Below are positions 35,984-45,522 of a DNA stretch of 48,260 nt, one piece after another. Source of the DNA: an uncultured Oscillospiraceae bacterium. Its GTDB lineage: Bacteria; Bacillota; Clostridia; Oscillospirales; Oscillospiraceae. Position 1 is the stretch's first letter, and each line of letters starts with the position of its first letter. The stretch lies in NCBI GenBank assembly GCA_905236515.1, contig CAJOQP010000120.1, positions 1 to 48,260 on the forward strand, read 5' to 3'. A program made the position numbers and the translations under genes. A model generated the notes under the pieces. It made no database searches. It worked only from the letters and a program-made list of their open reading frames with translations, and was not told the origin of the DNA.

Positions 35984-37249
35984 ATGGCAAAATCGGACGA
36001 TAAGAAAAGCATAAAATGTTCATTTTGCGGTAAACCGCAGTCTCTGGTGAACCGTTTGATTGCCGGCAATGGCTCCTATATCTGTGATGAATGTGTTCGT
36101 CTCTGTACGAGCATCATCGAGGAAGGATATGAGCCTACGCTGGAAGGAGCAAACGGGGAAGCGATCAGCTTTGATGAGCTTCCGAAACCGATGGACATCC
36201 GTAAAAGGCTGGATGATTATATCATCGGGCAGGAAAAGGCAAAGATAGTTCTTTCTGTCGCTGTCTACAATCACTATAAACGTATCCTGCATAATCATGA
36301 AAATGATGTGGAACTGCAGAAGTCCAATATCCTTCTGATCGGTCCCACCGGCAGTGGTAAGACCTTGTTTGCCCAAACCCTTGCCAAGATGCTGGATGTG
36401 CCCTTCGCCATAGCAGACGCTACGACGCTGACTGAAGCCGGTTATGTTGGTGAGGATGTGGAAAATATCCTTCTCAAACTGCTTCAGGCCGCTGACTTTG
36501 ATGTTGAACGCGCAGAAAAGGGTATTATCTATATCGATGAACTTGATAAGATCGCACGTAAGAGCGAAAACACTTCTATTACCCGCGATGTTTCCGGTGA
36601 AGGTGTTCAGCAGGCACTGCTGAAACTGCTGGAAGGCACTGTAGCCAATGTGCCTCCGCAGGGTGGGCGAAAACATCCGCACCAGGAGTTTATTCAGGTC
36701 GACACGACCAATATTCTCTTTATATGCGGCGGTGCTTTCGACGGTTTGGACAAGATTATTGAGAAGCGGATGGATAAAAAATCCATGGGCTTTGAAGCGG
36801 AAATTAAGAGTAAGAAGGATCAGGACCTTGGCGCGTTATTTGCCAATGTTCAGCAGCACGACCTTCTACAGTTTGGGATTATCCCCGAACTGATTGGACG
36901 ACTGCCTGTGATAGCGTCTCTCAATTCTCTTTCCAGAGAAGACCTGGTGCGAATCTTGACTGAACCCAAAAATGCGATGACGAAGCAGTACAAGGCTCTT
37001 ATGGACTTTGATAATGTGGAACTTGATTTTGAACCAGCTGCTTTGGATGCCATTGCAGACAGTGCTCTTGCAATGGAGATCGGAGCCCGTGGTCTTCGCA
37101 GCGTGATGGAACGTACCATGACGGATATCATGTATCGTGTTCCTTCCGATGATGAGATTGAAAAAGTCGTTATCACTGAGGATTCCGTAAAACAGCTGTC
37201 GGAACCTGTTGTGGTACGCAAAAAAAACAAGGGGCGTAATGTTTCTTGA
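35984..37249 (+). CDS. clpX: ATP-dependent Clp protease ATP-binding subunit ClpX
   Basis: [27 protein letters not shown] zinc finger, [28 protein letters not shown]. Confidence 0.98.
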   Translation: MAKSDDKKSIKCSFCGKPQSLVNRLIAGNGSYICDECVRLCTSIIEEGYEPTLEGANGEAISFDELPKPMDIRKRLDDYIIGQEKAKIVLSVAVYNHYKRILHNHENDVELQKSNILLIGPTGSGKTLFAQTLAKMLDVPFAIADATTLTEAGYVGEDVENILLKLLQAADFDVERAEKGIIYIDELDKIARKSENTSITRDVSGEGVQQALLKLLEGTVANVPPQGGRKHPHQEFIQVDTTNILFICGGAFDGLDKIIEKRMDKKSMGFEAEIKSKKDQDLGALFANVQQHDLLQFGIIPELIGRLPVIASLNSLSREDLVRILTEPKNAMTKQYKALMDFDNVELDFEPAALDAIADSALAMEIGARGLRSVMERTMTDIMYRVPSDDEIEKVVITEDSVKQLSEPVVVRKKNKGRNVS

Positions 37250-37262
37250 TGAAAGACTATTT

Positions 37263-37292
37263 AAGACAGAGCGTTTGCTCTGTCTTATTTAA
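37263..37292 (+). terminator. Intrinsic terminator after clpX
   Basis: AAGACAGAGC-gttt-GCTCTGTCTTATTT. Confidence 0.85.
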
Positions 37293-37315
37293 TCCATCCG
37301 TTGTATTTACCACAG

Positions 37316-37341
37316 GCCAAAGTTTGGCTTGATGGTATAAT
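37316..37341 (+). promoter_or_regulatory. lon promoter with extended -10 and adjacent 13-bp palindrome
   Basis: TGGTATAAT extended -10 (TATAAT 37336-37341); GCCAAAgTTTGGC at 37316-37328. RBS CGGAGGTG downstream. Confidence 0.5.
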
Positions 37342-37372
37342 ATTTTCACTTTTAATTCGGAGGTGTGGTCCT

Positions 37373-39772
37373 ATGACGAATACTACTAGAGGACTTCCGA
37401 TGATCGCAATGCGCGGGATGACTGCATTTCCTGGCATGCTTCTGACATTTGATATTGAACGTTCAGCCTCTATGGCTGCGCTGAATTTTGCCATGGGTGC
37501 TGATCAGATCATCTTTCTCGTGACTCAGAAGGATATCCTGAAGGACATTCCTTCTGCAGATGATGTTTATACAGTGGGAACAGTCTGCCGCATTCGGCAG
37601 CAGCTTCGCCAACCAAACGGGTCTTCTGCAAGAATCATGGTGGAAGGTCTTTATCGCGGACAGATTATATCCGTAGTTTCCGAATCACCCAGTTTCTATG
37701 TTGACGTGGAAAAGCTTCCGGATAAACCGGACCGCGTCAGCGAAGCCAGAAAGGAAGCTCTCGTTCGTAATAGTGTAGAACTGTTTGAGGAGTATGTTCA
37801 TATTACTAATTCCGTTGCTCCCGAAACTGTTCTGAACATTTTTGCAAGCAAAGATCCCGGATATGTATCTGACTTTATCGCCAACCATATTAATTTCAGA
37901 TTTGGCGATAAACAGAAGCTTTTGGAGGAACTGGTACCCAGCAAACGTCTTGCCATGCTCAATGGAATGCTGGTTCAGGAACTTGCCGTATTGTCTATCG
38001 AGCAGGAACTCGTGGAAGCGACTAATGAGCAGATGAATAAAGCACAGCGTGAGTACTTCCTTCATGAAGAATTGAAGATCATTCACAAAGAACTGGGTGA
38101 TGAAGAAGATCTTCTTACGGAAATCGATGAATACAGGCAGAAGATCTCAGATCTTGAGCTTGAGGATGAAGAGACCAAGGAAAAACTTCTGAAAGAAGTC
38201 AATTCTCTTTCCAAACAGCAGCCCGGCTCTGCGGAAGCCGCTGTAATTCGAGGCTATCTCGATACCTGTTTATCCCTTCCGTGGAATGAGCGCATGGAAG
38301 AAACTCTGGATCTGGATAAAGCAAGAACTATTCTGGATGAAGATCATTATGGTCTTGATAAGATAAAAGAACGTATCGTGGAATATCTTGCCGTACGAAA
38401 ACAGACAGACAAGATCACTGGCGGTCTGTTATGTCTTGTCGGGCCTCCGGGAACTGGCAAGACCAGTATTGCAAAGTCCGTAGCTAGAGCAACGAACCGC
38501 AAACTGATCCGGATCTCTCTGGGCGGTGTAAGTGATGAAGCGGAGATCCGTGGACATCGAAAGACCTATATCGGTGCTATGCCGGGAAGGATTATTACCG
38601 GAATTATTCAGGCAAAAAGCAAAAATCCTCTTATTGTTTTCGATGAGATCGATAAACTGGGACACGATTTCCGTGGCGATCCGTCCTCAGCGCTTCTGGA
38701 AGCGTTGGACGCAGAACAGAATAATGCTTTCCGTGACCGTTATCTTGAGATTCCCTGGGATCTTTCCGAAACCATGTTTATCATGACCGCAAATACGGTG
38801 GATACTATTCCGCGCCCGCTTCTGGACCGTATGGAAGTAATCGAACTCAGCAGCTATACGGACAGGGAGAAAATCCATATCGCACAAAACTATCTTATAC
38901 CGAAACAGCGGGAAAAGCACGGATTGTCCGCCAAGCAGCTGAAGATCAATGATAAAGCGTTGGATCAGATCATTTCCATGTATACCCGTGAATCCGGTGT
39001 TCGTGTACTGGAACGGCATATCGGATCCATTTGCAGAAAAGCAACGACTCACATTGTAGACGGAGATTATAAGACGATTACCATCAACAGCAAAAACCTG
39101 TCGGATTATCTTGGCCCTGTCCGTTATAAACGAGAACCGAATGTCAAAAAAGATACCGTCGGTTTGGTGCACGGACTTGCCTGGACTCAGGTCGGCGGGG
39201 AAGTGCTGGATGTGGAAACTGCAGTTGTCCCCGGAAACGGATCTCTGGAACTTACAGGTAATCTGGGGCAGGTCATGAAGGAATCCGCCAAAGCTGCCCT
39301 GACCTATATCCGCAGCCGCACGGACGTACTTGGTATTGATCCGGAATTCTATAAAGCAAAAGATATCCATATTCATTTCCCGGAAGGTGCCGTTCCGAAA
39401 GACGGTCCCTCTGCAGGAATCACCGTTTGCATGGCGCTCATCTCTTCTTTGACAAAGACTCCGGTCCGTCATGACGTCGCCATGACTGGCGAGATCACTC
39501 TTCGAGGCAGGATCCTTCCTATTGGAGGGCTTCGTGAAAAGACCATGGCAGCACTGCGAAACGGAATTAAGACCGTTATTATTCCGCAGGATAATGTTGC
39601 CGATTTGGAGCAGATCGATCCTGAGGTCAGAAATGCTTTGGAATTTATTCCCGCCAATCATGTTGACAGTATTCTGGATATTGTTTTGCCGACATTGAAA
39701 AAACAAAACAACAGAACCGCGGTGATCCCGGCACAGTCGAAAAGCAAGAAGTCCACACGTCTTTCTCAGTGA
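37373..39772 (+). CDS. lon: Endopeptidase La (Lon protease)
   Basis: LVGPPGTGKTSIAKSVA, SLGGVSDEAEIRGHRKTYIGAMPG, PEGAVPKDGPSAGITV catalytic Ser, GEITLRGRILPIGGLREKTMAA Lys. ATG 37373 after CGGAGGTG; the ORF-track extension upstream overlaps the promoter. Confidence 0.97.
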   Translation: MTNTTRGLPMIAMRGMTAFPGMLLTFDIERSASMAALNFAMGADQIIFLVTQKDILKDIPSADDVYTVGTVCRIRQQLRQPNGSSARIMVEGLYRGQIISVVSESPSFYVDVEKLPDKPDRVSEARKEALVRNSVELFEEYVHITNSVAPETVLNIFASKDPGYVSDFIANHINFRFGDKQKLLEELVPSKRLAMLNGMLVQELAVLSIEQELVEATNEQMNKAQREYFLHEELKIIHKELGDEEDLLTEIDEYRQKISDLELEDEETKEKLLKEVNSLSKQQPGSAEAAVIRGYLDTCLSLPWNERMEETLDLDKARTILDEDHYGLDKIKERIVEYLAVRKQTDKITGGLLCLVGPPGTGKTSIAKSVARATNRKLIRISLGGVSDEAEIRGHRKTYIGAMPGRIITGIIQAKSKNPLIVFDEIDKLGHDFRGDPSSALLEALDAEQNNAFRDRYLEIPWDLSETMFIMTANTVDTIPRPLLDRMEVIELSSYTDREKIHIAQNYLIPKQREKHGLSAKQLKINDKALDQIISMYTRESGVRVLERHIGSICRKATTHIVDGDYKTITINSKNLSDYLGPVRYKREPNVKKDTVGLVHGLAWTQVGGEVLDVETAVVPGNGSLELTGNLGQVMKESAKAALTYIRSRTDVLGIDPEFYKAKDIHIHFPEGAVPKDGPSAGITVCMALISSLTKTPVRHDVAMTGEITLRGRILPIGGLREKTMAALRNGIKTVIIPQDNVADLEQIDPEVRNALEFIPANHVDSILDIVLPTLKKQNNRTAVIPAQSKSKKSTRLSQ

Positions 39773-39785
39773 TTGAGGTGATGAT

Positions 39786-40373
39786 TTGATCAATTTTAAT
39801 AACGTTGAATTTGTGACTTCCGTAGCACAGCCGAACAAGTTTCTCCATGATGAAAAGGTCAGTATTGTGTTTTCCGGAAAATCCAATGTCGGAAAATCTT
39901 CCGTAATCAACAAACTTCTGAACCGGAAAAACTTTGCTCGTGTCAGCTCTGTTCCAGGCAAAACGATTCATGTTAATTATTTCCTTGTTGATAAGAAGTT
40001 TTATCTTGTGGATCTGCCCGGATATGGATATGCCAAGGTCTCCCAGTCTGAGAAGGAACGATGGAACAAATTGATGGAATCTTATTTTTCCGATCTGAAT
40101 CGCTTCGATCTCGGGGTTCTCATTCTGGACTCCAGGCATAAGCCAACAGCGGATGATCGTCAGATGAAGGAGTGGTTTGATTATTCGGGAAAGCCCTATA
40201 TCATTCTGCTTAACAAGTGCGACAAGCTGAATAAAACAGAATCCCGTGAGAATCCCAAAATGATTCGAGATGAGCTTAATCTGGCAGAAGATTTTCCGTG
40301 TATTCTTTTCTCTGCCATGAAGGGTACCGGAAAAAATGAACTGATCAATGCCATTGTGCCTTATATCAAGTAA
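39786..40373 (+). CDS. engB: Ribosome biogenesis GTP-binding protein YihA/YsxC (EngB), TTG start
   Basis: VFSGKSNVGKSSVINKLLNRKNFARVSSVPGKTIHVNYF, DLPGYGYAKVS, LNKCDKL. Confidence 0.96.
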   Translation: MINFNNVEFVTSVAQPNKFLHDEKVSIVFSGKSNVGKSSVINKLLNRKNFARVSSVPGKTIHVNYFLVDKKFYLVDLPGYGYAKVSQSEKERWNKLMESYFSDLNRFDLGVLILDSRHKPTADDRQMKEWFDYSGKPYIILLNKCDKLNKTESRENPKMIRDELNLAEDFPCILFSAMKGTGKNELINAIVPYIK

Positions 40374-40379
40374 CTGCAT

Positions 40380-40412
40380 TACCGGCAGCATCTGCTTGCC
40401 GGTATTGTTTTT
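40380..40412 (+). terminator. Intrinsic terminator after engB
   Basis: TACCGGCAGCA-tc-TGCTTGCCGGTA followed by TTGTTTTT. Confidence 0.75.
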
Positions 40413-40479
40413 GCCTGTCTTGATATGGTAAAATGTGCAATACCATAAGGTGGAAATTATACGTCCACGGAATCGGAAG

Positions 40480-41175
40480 GTGACACCTATCAATACAGTT
40501 CAGACTATATGGAACGGTTTAAACTGGAACTATCTCTTGGAAATGATCTTTGGCGTCATTCCGGCGCTTCTTTGCATCACGCTGCATGAACTGAGCCATG
40601 GTGCAGTCGCGTATTCTCTGGGAGATGATACCGCCAAACGGCAGGGAAGACTGACATTAAATCCCATTCGCCATATTGATATAATGGGTCTTTTAATGAT
40701 GGTGTTCTTCCGTTTCGGCTGGGCAAAACCGGTTCCCGTCAATATGAATCGTTTTAAGAACCCGAAAAAGGGAATGGCCATAACGGCGCTGGCTGGTCCC
40801 GTTTCCAACGTGATCATTGCAATCGTTTTTCTTTTTCTTTATGGTTTTTTCTTTCCGATTCTCAATGGCAAGAGCGAGATCGCAGGGATTGTTTTAGACA
40901 TGCTGCAGATTACGGCATATATGAGCCTTGGTTTTGCTGTGTTTAATATTCTTCCCATTCCGCCGCTGGATGGTTCCAAGGTGCTTTTTTCCTTGATGTC
41001 GGATGAACAATACCGCACCTTGATGCGTTATGAGCGGTACGGCATGATGATTTTGCTTCTTCTGGTTGCATCCGGACTGCTTGGACGTCCGTTGTCATCT
41101 GCCACTCAGTATTTGCTGAATAAACTGTTTTTCCTTGCGGAATCCGGATATCAATTATCGTTGAGGTTGTTTTAA
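40480..41175 (+). CDS. Site-2 protease family (M50) membrane peptidase; exact start uncertain
   Basis: LLCITLHELSHGAVAYSLGDDTAKRQGRLTLNPIRHIDIMG (HExxH-type), FNILPIPPLDGSKVL. ORF track starts at GTG 40435, directly after a TGGTAAAAT -10-like box, so a downstream start is preferred. Confidence 0.85.
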   Translation: MTPINTVQTIWNGLNWNYLLEMIFGVIPALLCITLHELSHGAVAYSLGDDTAKRQGRLTLNPIRHIDIMGLLMMVFFRFGWAKPVPVNMNRFKNPKKGMAITALAGPVSNVIIAIVFLFLYGFFFPILNGKSEIAGIVLDMLQITAYMSLGFAVFNILPIPPLDGSKVLFSLMSDEQYRTLMRYERYGMMILLLLVASGLLGRPLSSATQYLLNKLFFLAESGYQLSLRLF

Positions 41176-41966
41176 TGGAAGATCTTACATACCATCTAGA
41201 AGGTATACTGAAAACTAAAGATGATATTCAGGATTTTGAAGGTCCTCTGACTCTGATTCTCATGCTGCTGCAGAAGAACAAGATCGAAATCCGTGATATC
41301 GTGATCTCAGATATTCTGGATCAGTATACAGATTATCTTAACCAGATGGAAAAGATGGATCTGGAGATCGCAAGCGAGTTTGTTCAGATGGCGGCTTATT
41401 TGCTGTACATCAAAACAAAAATGCTCCTTACGGAAGAGAAGGAAGTTACTGAATTGGAGCTTCTGATCCAGTCTCTGGAACAGATGAAAGCCAAAGACAT
41501 TCAAAATACCTTGCAGCAGATCGTCCCCGAGATCAAAGAACGGTACGATCGGGGTGTGCTATATTTCTCAAAACAGCCGGAACCGATCAAAATCGGAAAT
41601 CGGCAGTACGAATATCATCATGAAAGCGTTGACCTGCTGTCCTCCATCCTGGATGTATTTACCCGTGGAAGCAGCACGCCTGCGATTCAGTCCATTACTG
41701 ATGCGGCACCTAAATATACACCATATGGTGTTCGGGAGAAGAGCAAGGAACTCATTACAAAGCTGAAAAGCAGCAAACATGTTAATCTGAATACGCTTTA
41801 TTCCGATTGTTCCACCAAATCCGAAGTTGTAGCAACATTTATTTCCGTATTGGAACTGTGCAGTATGGGGAGTCTTCTGGTCACCAGAGATGATAATGAG
41901 GAATACATCCTGACTTTTGTCGGCGGAAATATAGACAGCATCTTGGACAAGATCGAGATTGAATAA
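41175..41966 (+). CDS. scpA: Segregation and condensation protein A
   Basis: YHLEGILKTKDDIQDFEGPLTLILMLLQKNKIEIRDIVISDILDQYTDYL; ASEFVQMAAYLLYIKTKMLL. Confidence 0.94.
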   Translation: MEDLTYHLEGILKTKDDIQDFEGPLTLILMLLQKNKIEIRDIVISDILDQYTDYLNQMEKMDLEIASEFVQMAAYLLYIKTKMLLTEEKEVTELELLIQSLEQMKAKDIQNTLQQIVPEIKERYDRGVLYFSKQPEPIKIGNRQYEYHHESVDLLSSILDVFTRGSSTPAIQSITDAAPKYTPYGVREKSKELITKLKSSKHVNLNTLYSDCSTKSEVVATFISVLELCSMGSLLVTRDDNEEYILTFVGGNIDSILDKIEIE

Positions 41967-42016
41967 TTGAAGCATGAAGAAGGAGGATAACGGAAATCCT
42001 TTCTGTTACACATAGA

Positions 42017-42718
42017 ATGAACGAGTTATTACAGGAAAAAATAGAGGCGATATTATTTGCCGCAGGGGATACGGTTCGGATCGACAGGATTTCGCTGATT
42101 TTGGGAGTGGATCCCAGCGATATTATCGAGGCATCCGAAAAGCTTTCGGAGATGTACGAAGCCGGGAATCGCGGAATACGGATCGTACGTATCGGTGACA
42201 AACTGCAGATGGTTTCCAACCCGGATTTCGCATCCGATATCATTAAAGTTTTGGAACACCGCAAACCTCCCAGACTCTCTGCTCCGGCACTGGAGACATT
42301 ATCCATCGTTGCATATTATCAGCCGGTTACTCGTGCATATATCGACCAGATTCGAGGTGTGGACAGTTCCTACACGGTCAGTGTTCTGATGGATAAGGGT
42401 CTGATTGACAAACAGGGATATCTGAATGTGCCCGGCCGTCCAGCACTTTATGGAACTACGGATCTTTTTCTTCGCACAATGGGTATTACAAATCTGGATG
42501 AATTACCGGAGCTTCCTGATGTCAGCACATCAGAGGGTGTTCTGAAACTTCAGGAGCAGATCGAACAGATCAAAGAAAATCAGCAGATAGAAGGCCAGTT
42601 GAGTCTGTACGATTCCGCAGAACATGAAGAACCCGGAGAAGAACATAAACCGGAGGAAGAAAACGAAGGAACCATCAATACTGTCAGCGAACAGGAAGAA
42701 ACGAGAGAGGAATCCTGA
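42017..42718 (+). CDS. scpB: Segregation and condensation protein B
   Basis: LQEKIEAILFAAGDTVRIDRIS; LSAPALETLSIVAYYQPVTRAYIDQIRGVDSSYTVSVLMDKGLI; GRPALYGTTDLFLRTMG. Confidence 0.96.
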   Translation: MNELLQEKIEAILFAAGDTVRIDRISLILGVDPSDIIEASEKLSEMYEAGNRGIRIVRIGDKLQMVSNPDFASDIIKVLEHRKPPRLSAPALETLSIVAYYQPVTRAYIDQIRGVDSSYTVSVLMDKGLIDKQGYLNVPGRPALYGTTDLFLRTMGITNLDELPELPDVSTSEGVLKLQEQIEQIKENQQIEGQLSLYDSAEHEEPGEEHKPEEENEGTINTVSEQEETREES

Positions 42719-42750
42719 TTTAGAATATTTATCGTACAGTAGGGTTTGAT

Positions 42751-43413
42751 ATGAAAGCTATAGTTATTCTTAGTTTAATACTGCTTGCCCTGATATTGTT
42801 TAACATGCTTCGAGTTGGAGTGTTCGCATCCTATGTTTCCGGCGAAGCAGCCAGAATATCACTAGTTCTGGGCGCTGTTCATATTCCTATTCTTCCGAAA
42901 AAGAAGAAAAAGAAGAAGGATAAGAGGCCGAAGGAAAAAAAGGAGAAGGAACCCAAGAAGAAAAAACCGGAGCGAGTTCCGATAACGCATAAAATCACAT
43001 TCGAAGATATCAGCGATGTTCTTCATGCAATTGGGAAGGCCATTCATCGTTTTCGCTCTAAGATTGTGATCCACCGCTTTAAGTTCTGGTTTATATCCTC
43101 CAATGAGGATCCTTATAAGACCGTCAAGACTTATAATCAGATCAACAACGCTCTTTGTATACTGGGAACCTGGACGGATCCCAACCTTGTCATACGCAAA
43201 TCGGATATAAAAACCGCAACTGATTTTAATGTTGGCAAGAATTATCTTGATTTTGAACTGAAAATGACCATTCGTATTGGACAGATTATAGCGATAGGGT
43301 TTATACTGATAACAAAGCTGCTGAAAGTTCTTTTCCGCTTCCTCCGAAGAAGCCGAAAGATGAACAAACTCAGCGAAGTCCTTGACCCAGGGAAAGGAGT
43401 GCCGATACCGTGA
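42751..43413 (+). CDS. DUF2953 domain-containing protein with Lys-rich segment
   Basis: Position between scpB and ytfJ; N-terminal hydrophobic segment; KFWFISSNEDPYKTVKTYNQINNAL pattern. Confidence 0.75.
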   Translation: MKAIVILSLILLALILFNMLRVGVFASYVSGEAARISLVLGAVHIPILPKKKKKKKDKRPKEKKEKEPKKKKPERVPITHKITFEDISDVLHAIGKAIHRFRSKIVIHRFKFWFISSNEDPYKTVKTYNQINNALCILGTWTDPNLVIRKSDIKTATDFNVGKNYLDFELKMTIRIGQIIAIGFILITKLLKVLFRFLRRSRKMNKLSEVLDPGKGVPIP

Positions 43414-43778
43414 CTACAAATTTCGAAGGTCTTGTGGAAAACACAATGCACAGCATTAAAGGGCTGATGGATTCCAACACCATTATTGGTGAACCGATCT
43501 ATACACCGGATGGAATGACACTGATCCCGATATCCCGTGTTTCCATGGGTTATGGCGGAGGCGGTGCCGATTTTGCTCAGGCAAAAGGATACGGCGGTGG
43601 CACTGCATATGGTGTTAAGATTGAACCTACTGGCATTTTGATAATCAAGGACGGTAATGTACGTCTAATGAACGTACTTCCGCCTGCAAGTAATACATTG
43701 GATCGTATCATTGATATGACACCGGATATGATGGAAAAAGTTGATCAGCTTATCGACAAGATCGTGAATAAAAAATAA
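43410..43778 (+). CDS. ytfJ: GerW/YtfJ family sporulation-associated protein (GTG start)
   Basis: NFEGLVENTMHSIKGLMDSNTIIGEPIYTPDGMTLIPISRVSMGYGGGGADF...GYGGGTAYGVKIEPTGILIIKDGNVRLM. Confidence 0.92.
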   Translation: MTTNFEGLVENTMHSIKGLMDSNTIIGEPIYTPDGMTLIPISRVSMGYGGGGADFAQAKGYGGGTAYGVKIEPTGILIIKDGNVRLMNVLPPASNTLDRIIDMTPDMMEKVDQLIDKIVNKK

Positions 43779-43788
43779 AGAATTATCC

Positions 43789-43827
43789 GCACTACCTTTC
43801 CGATCCGATAGGTAGTGCGATTTTTTT
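43789..43827 (+). terminator. Intrinsic terminator after ytfJ
   Basis: CGCACTACCT ... AGGTAGTGCG followed by ATTTTTTTG. Confidence 0.85.
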
Positions 43828-43845
43828 GACCAGAAGGAATTAGAT

Positions 43846-44577
43846 ATGGAGATTAAAATCCAAAAGATACTTTCGGATTATGGCATCTGCTCCAGAAGAG
43901 CCGGTGAAGAATTGATTCAGCAGGGGAAGATCACTGTCAACGGTTCTGTTGCACAGATTGGACAGCGTGCAGATCCGGATAAGGATGTTATCTGTGTAGA
44001 AGGGAAAACTCTTTCTGCAAAACCGGAGGATACCTATATATTGCTGAATAAACCGAAAGGTTATGTAGTTACTCTAAATGATGAGAAGGGAAGACGAAAT
44101 GTAACGGATCTTCTTCAGGATCTTCCGATACGCGTCTATCCGGTGGGAAGACTGGATATCAATTCCGAGGGTCTTCTGATCTTAACTAACGATGGACAAT
44201 TCAGCAACATGTTGACGCACCCGTCCAAAGAGATTGAGAAGGAATACTATGTTTGGGTACGGGGGCAGAAGCTGGACAAAAGCATCGATCGTCTTTCTCT
44301 CCCCATGATGATCGACAATTACAGGATCAAACCTGCGAAAGTCCGTGTGATTGAGCAGGATGAAAAAGGTGCACAGCTGAGCATTATCATCCACGAAGGA
44401 CGCAATCGTCAGATCAGAAAGATGTGTGAGAACTGCGGCCTTTATGTAACGAGACTGAAACGTATTCGGGAAGGATCCCTGACACTTGGAAGACTTGCCA
44501 CCGGACAGTGGCGTTATCTTTCCCCGAAAGAAATTGAGAAACTTCGCAGGGAGGCAGGCTCTCCTTCTTCAAAATGA
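43846..44577 (+). CDS. rluB: 23S rRNA pseudouridine synthase RluB/RsuA family
   Basis: S4-like KIQKILSDYGICSRRAGEELIQQGKITVNGSV; LLNKPKGYVVTLNDEKGR; YPVGRLDINSEGLLILTNDG; HEGRNRQIRKMCE. Confidence 0.95.
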   Translation: MEIKIQKILSDYGICSRRAGEELIQQGKITVNGSVAQIGQRADPDKDVICVEGKTLSAKPEDTYILLNKPKGYVVTLNDEKGRRNVTDLLQDLPIRVYPVGRLDINSEGLLILTNDGQFSNMLTHPSKEIEKEYYVWVRGQKLDKSIDRLSLPMMIDNYRIKPAKVRVIEQDEKGAQLSIIIHEGRNRQIRKMCENCGLYVTRLKRIREGSLTLGRLATGQWRYLSPKEIEKLRREAGSPSSK

Positions 44578-44597
44578 ATGAAATCCTGCATTTTACC

Positions 44598-44626
44598 TTG
44601 ATGTTTTGCAACTTAGTTTCTATAAT
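44598..44626 (+). promoter_or_regulatory. Putative promoter of rpiR-family gene
   Basis: TTGATG-N17-TATAAT. Confidence 0.55.
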
Positions 44627-44658
44627 GAATTAAACCATTTAGAAGGGTCGCGAATACC

Positions 44659-45522
44659 GTGAAAGATATTGATATATTGAATCTTCTTTCCGATGACCGG
44701 AAGTTTTCCAAAGGACAGAAGCTGATTTCCCGTTTTATCATCAACAATTACGATAAGGCTGCTTTCATGACAGCGGGCAAACTTGCTGCAGAAGTCGGTA
44801 TCAGTGAATCTACTGTCGTTCGCTTTGCCTCGGAACTTGGATTTAAGGGATATCCGGAAATGCGCAAGGCAATTCAGGATATGATCCGTAATCGTCTTAC
44901 CAGTGTGGAGCGGATCGAGGTTGCCAGGAGAATGATCGATGAACGTGAGATCTTAAAATCCGTACTCTCATCTGACGTGGAAAACCTTCATACAACGTTA
45001 AATGAAATTGATCAGGAAAAATTTGATCTTGTTGTTAACCGGATTCTGAACTCTGAGAATGTATATATCGTAGGGATGCGTACATCCACATCACTGTCTT
45101 CTTTTCTCGGATCGTATTTGAAACTGATTCGCAGAAATGTATTTGTCGTTCAGGACACTATGGCTTCGGAAGTGTTTGAACAGCTTATTCGCATCGGGAA
45201 GAACGATCTGTTTATCGGAATCAGTTTTCCGAGATATTCCAAGCACACGGTTGATGCCATGACTTTCTCCAAAAGCCGCGGAGCATATACCGTCGCGATC
45301 ACAGATGGAAAGCACTCTCCCTGTTATGATGTGGCAGATGTATGTCTGTTCTCCAAAAGCGATATGGTTTCATTTCTTGATTCTCTTGTGGCCCCTATGA
45401 GCCTTATCAATGCGCTGATCGTTGCCGTTGGGTCCCGCTCACCTGACAACAGTCTTGAGACCTTCAAGCAATTGGAACATATCTGGGAGGAATATGATGT
45501 CTACGAAACCTATCCTCGCTGA
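44659..45522 (+). CDS. MurR/RpiR family transcriptional regulator (HTH + SIS domain), GTG start
   Basis: KAAFMTAGKLAAEVGISESTVVRFASELGFKGYPEMRKAIQDMIRNRLTSVERIE HTH; SIS-domain VYIVGMRTSTSLSSFLGSYL...IGISFPRYSKHTVDAM. Confidence 0.93.
   Translation: MKDIDILNLLSDDRKFSKGQKLISRFIINNYDKAAFMTAGKLAAEVGISESTVVRFASELGFKGYPEMRKAIQDMIRNRLTSVERIEVARRMIDEREILKSVLSSDVENLHTTLNEIDQEKFDLVVNRILNSENVYIVGMRTSTSLSSFLGSYLKLIRRNVFVVQDTMASEVFEQLIRIGKNDLFIGISFPRYSKHTVDAMTFSKSRGAYTVAITDGKHSPCYDVADVCLFSKSDMVSFLDSLVAPMSLINALIVAVGSRSPDNSLETFKQLEHIWEEYDVYETYPR

Noticed and set aside
37301-37372. 24-residue N-terminal extension of Lon (MYLPQAKVWLDGIIFSLLIRRCGP)
   Set aside because: Encoded by the promoter/RBS region; CGGAGGTG followed by ATG 37373 gives a canonical Lon start.
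38687-39961. 424-aa antisense ORF over lon
   Set aside because: Opposite a clear Lon coding region; codon-bias artefact with no recognisable motifs.
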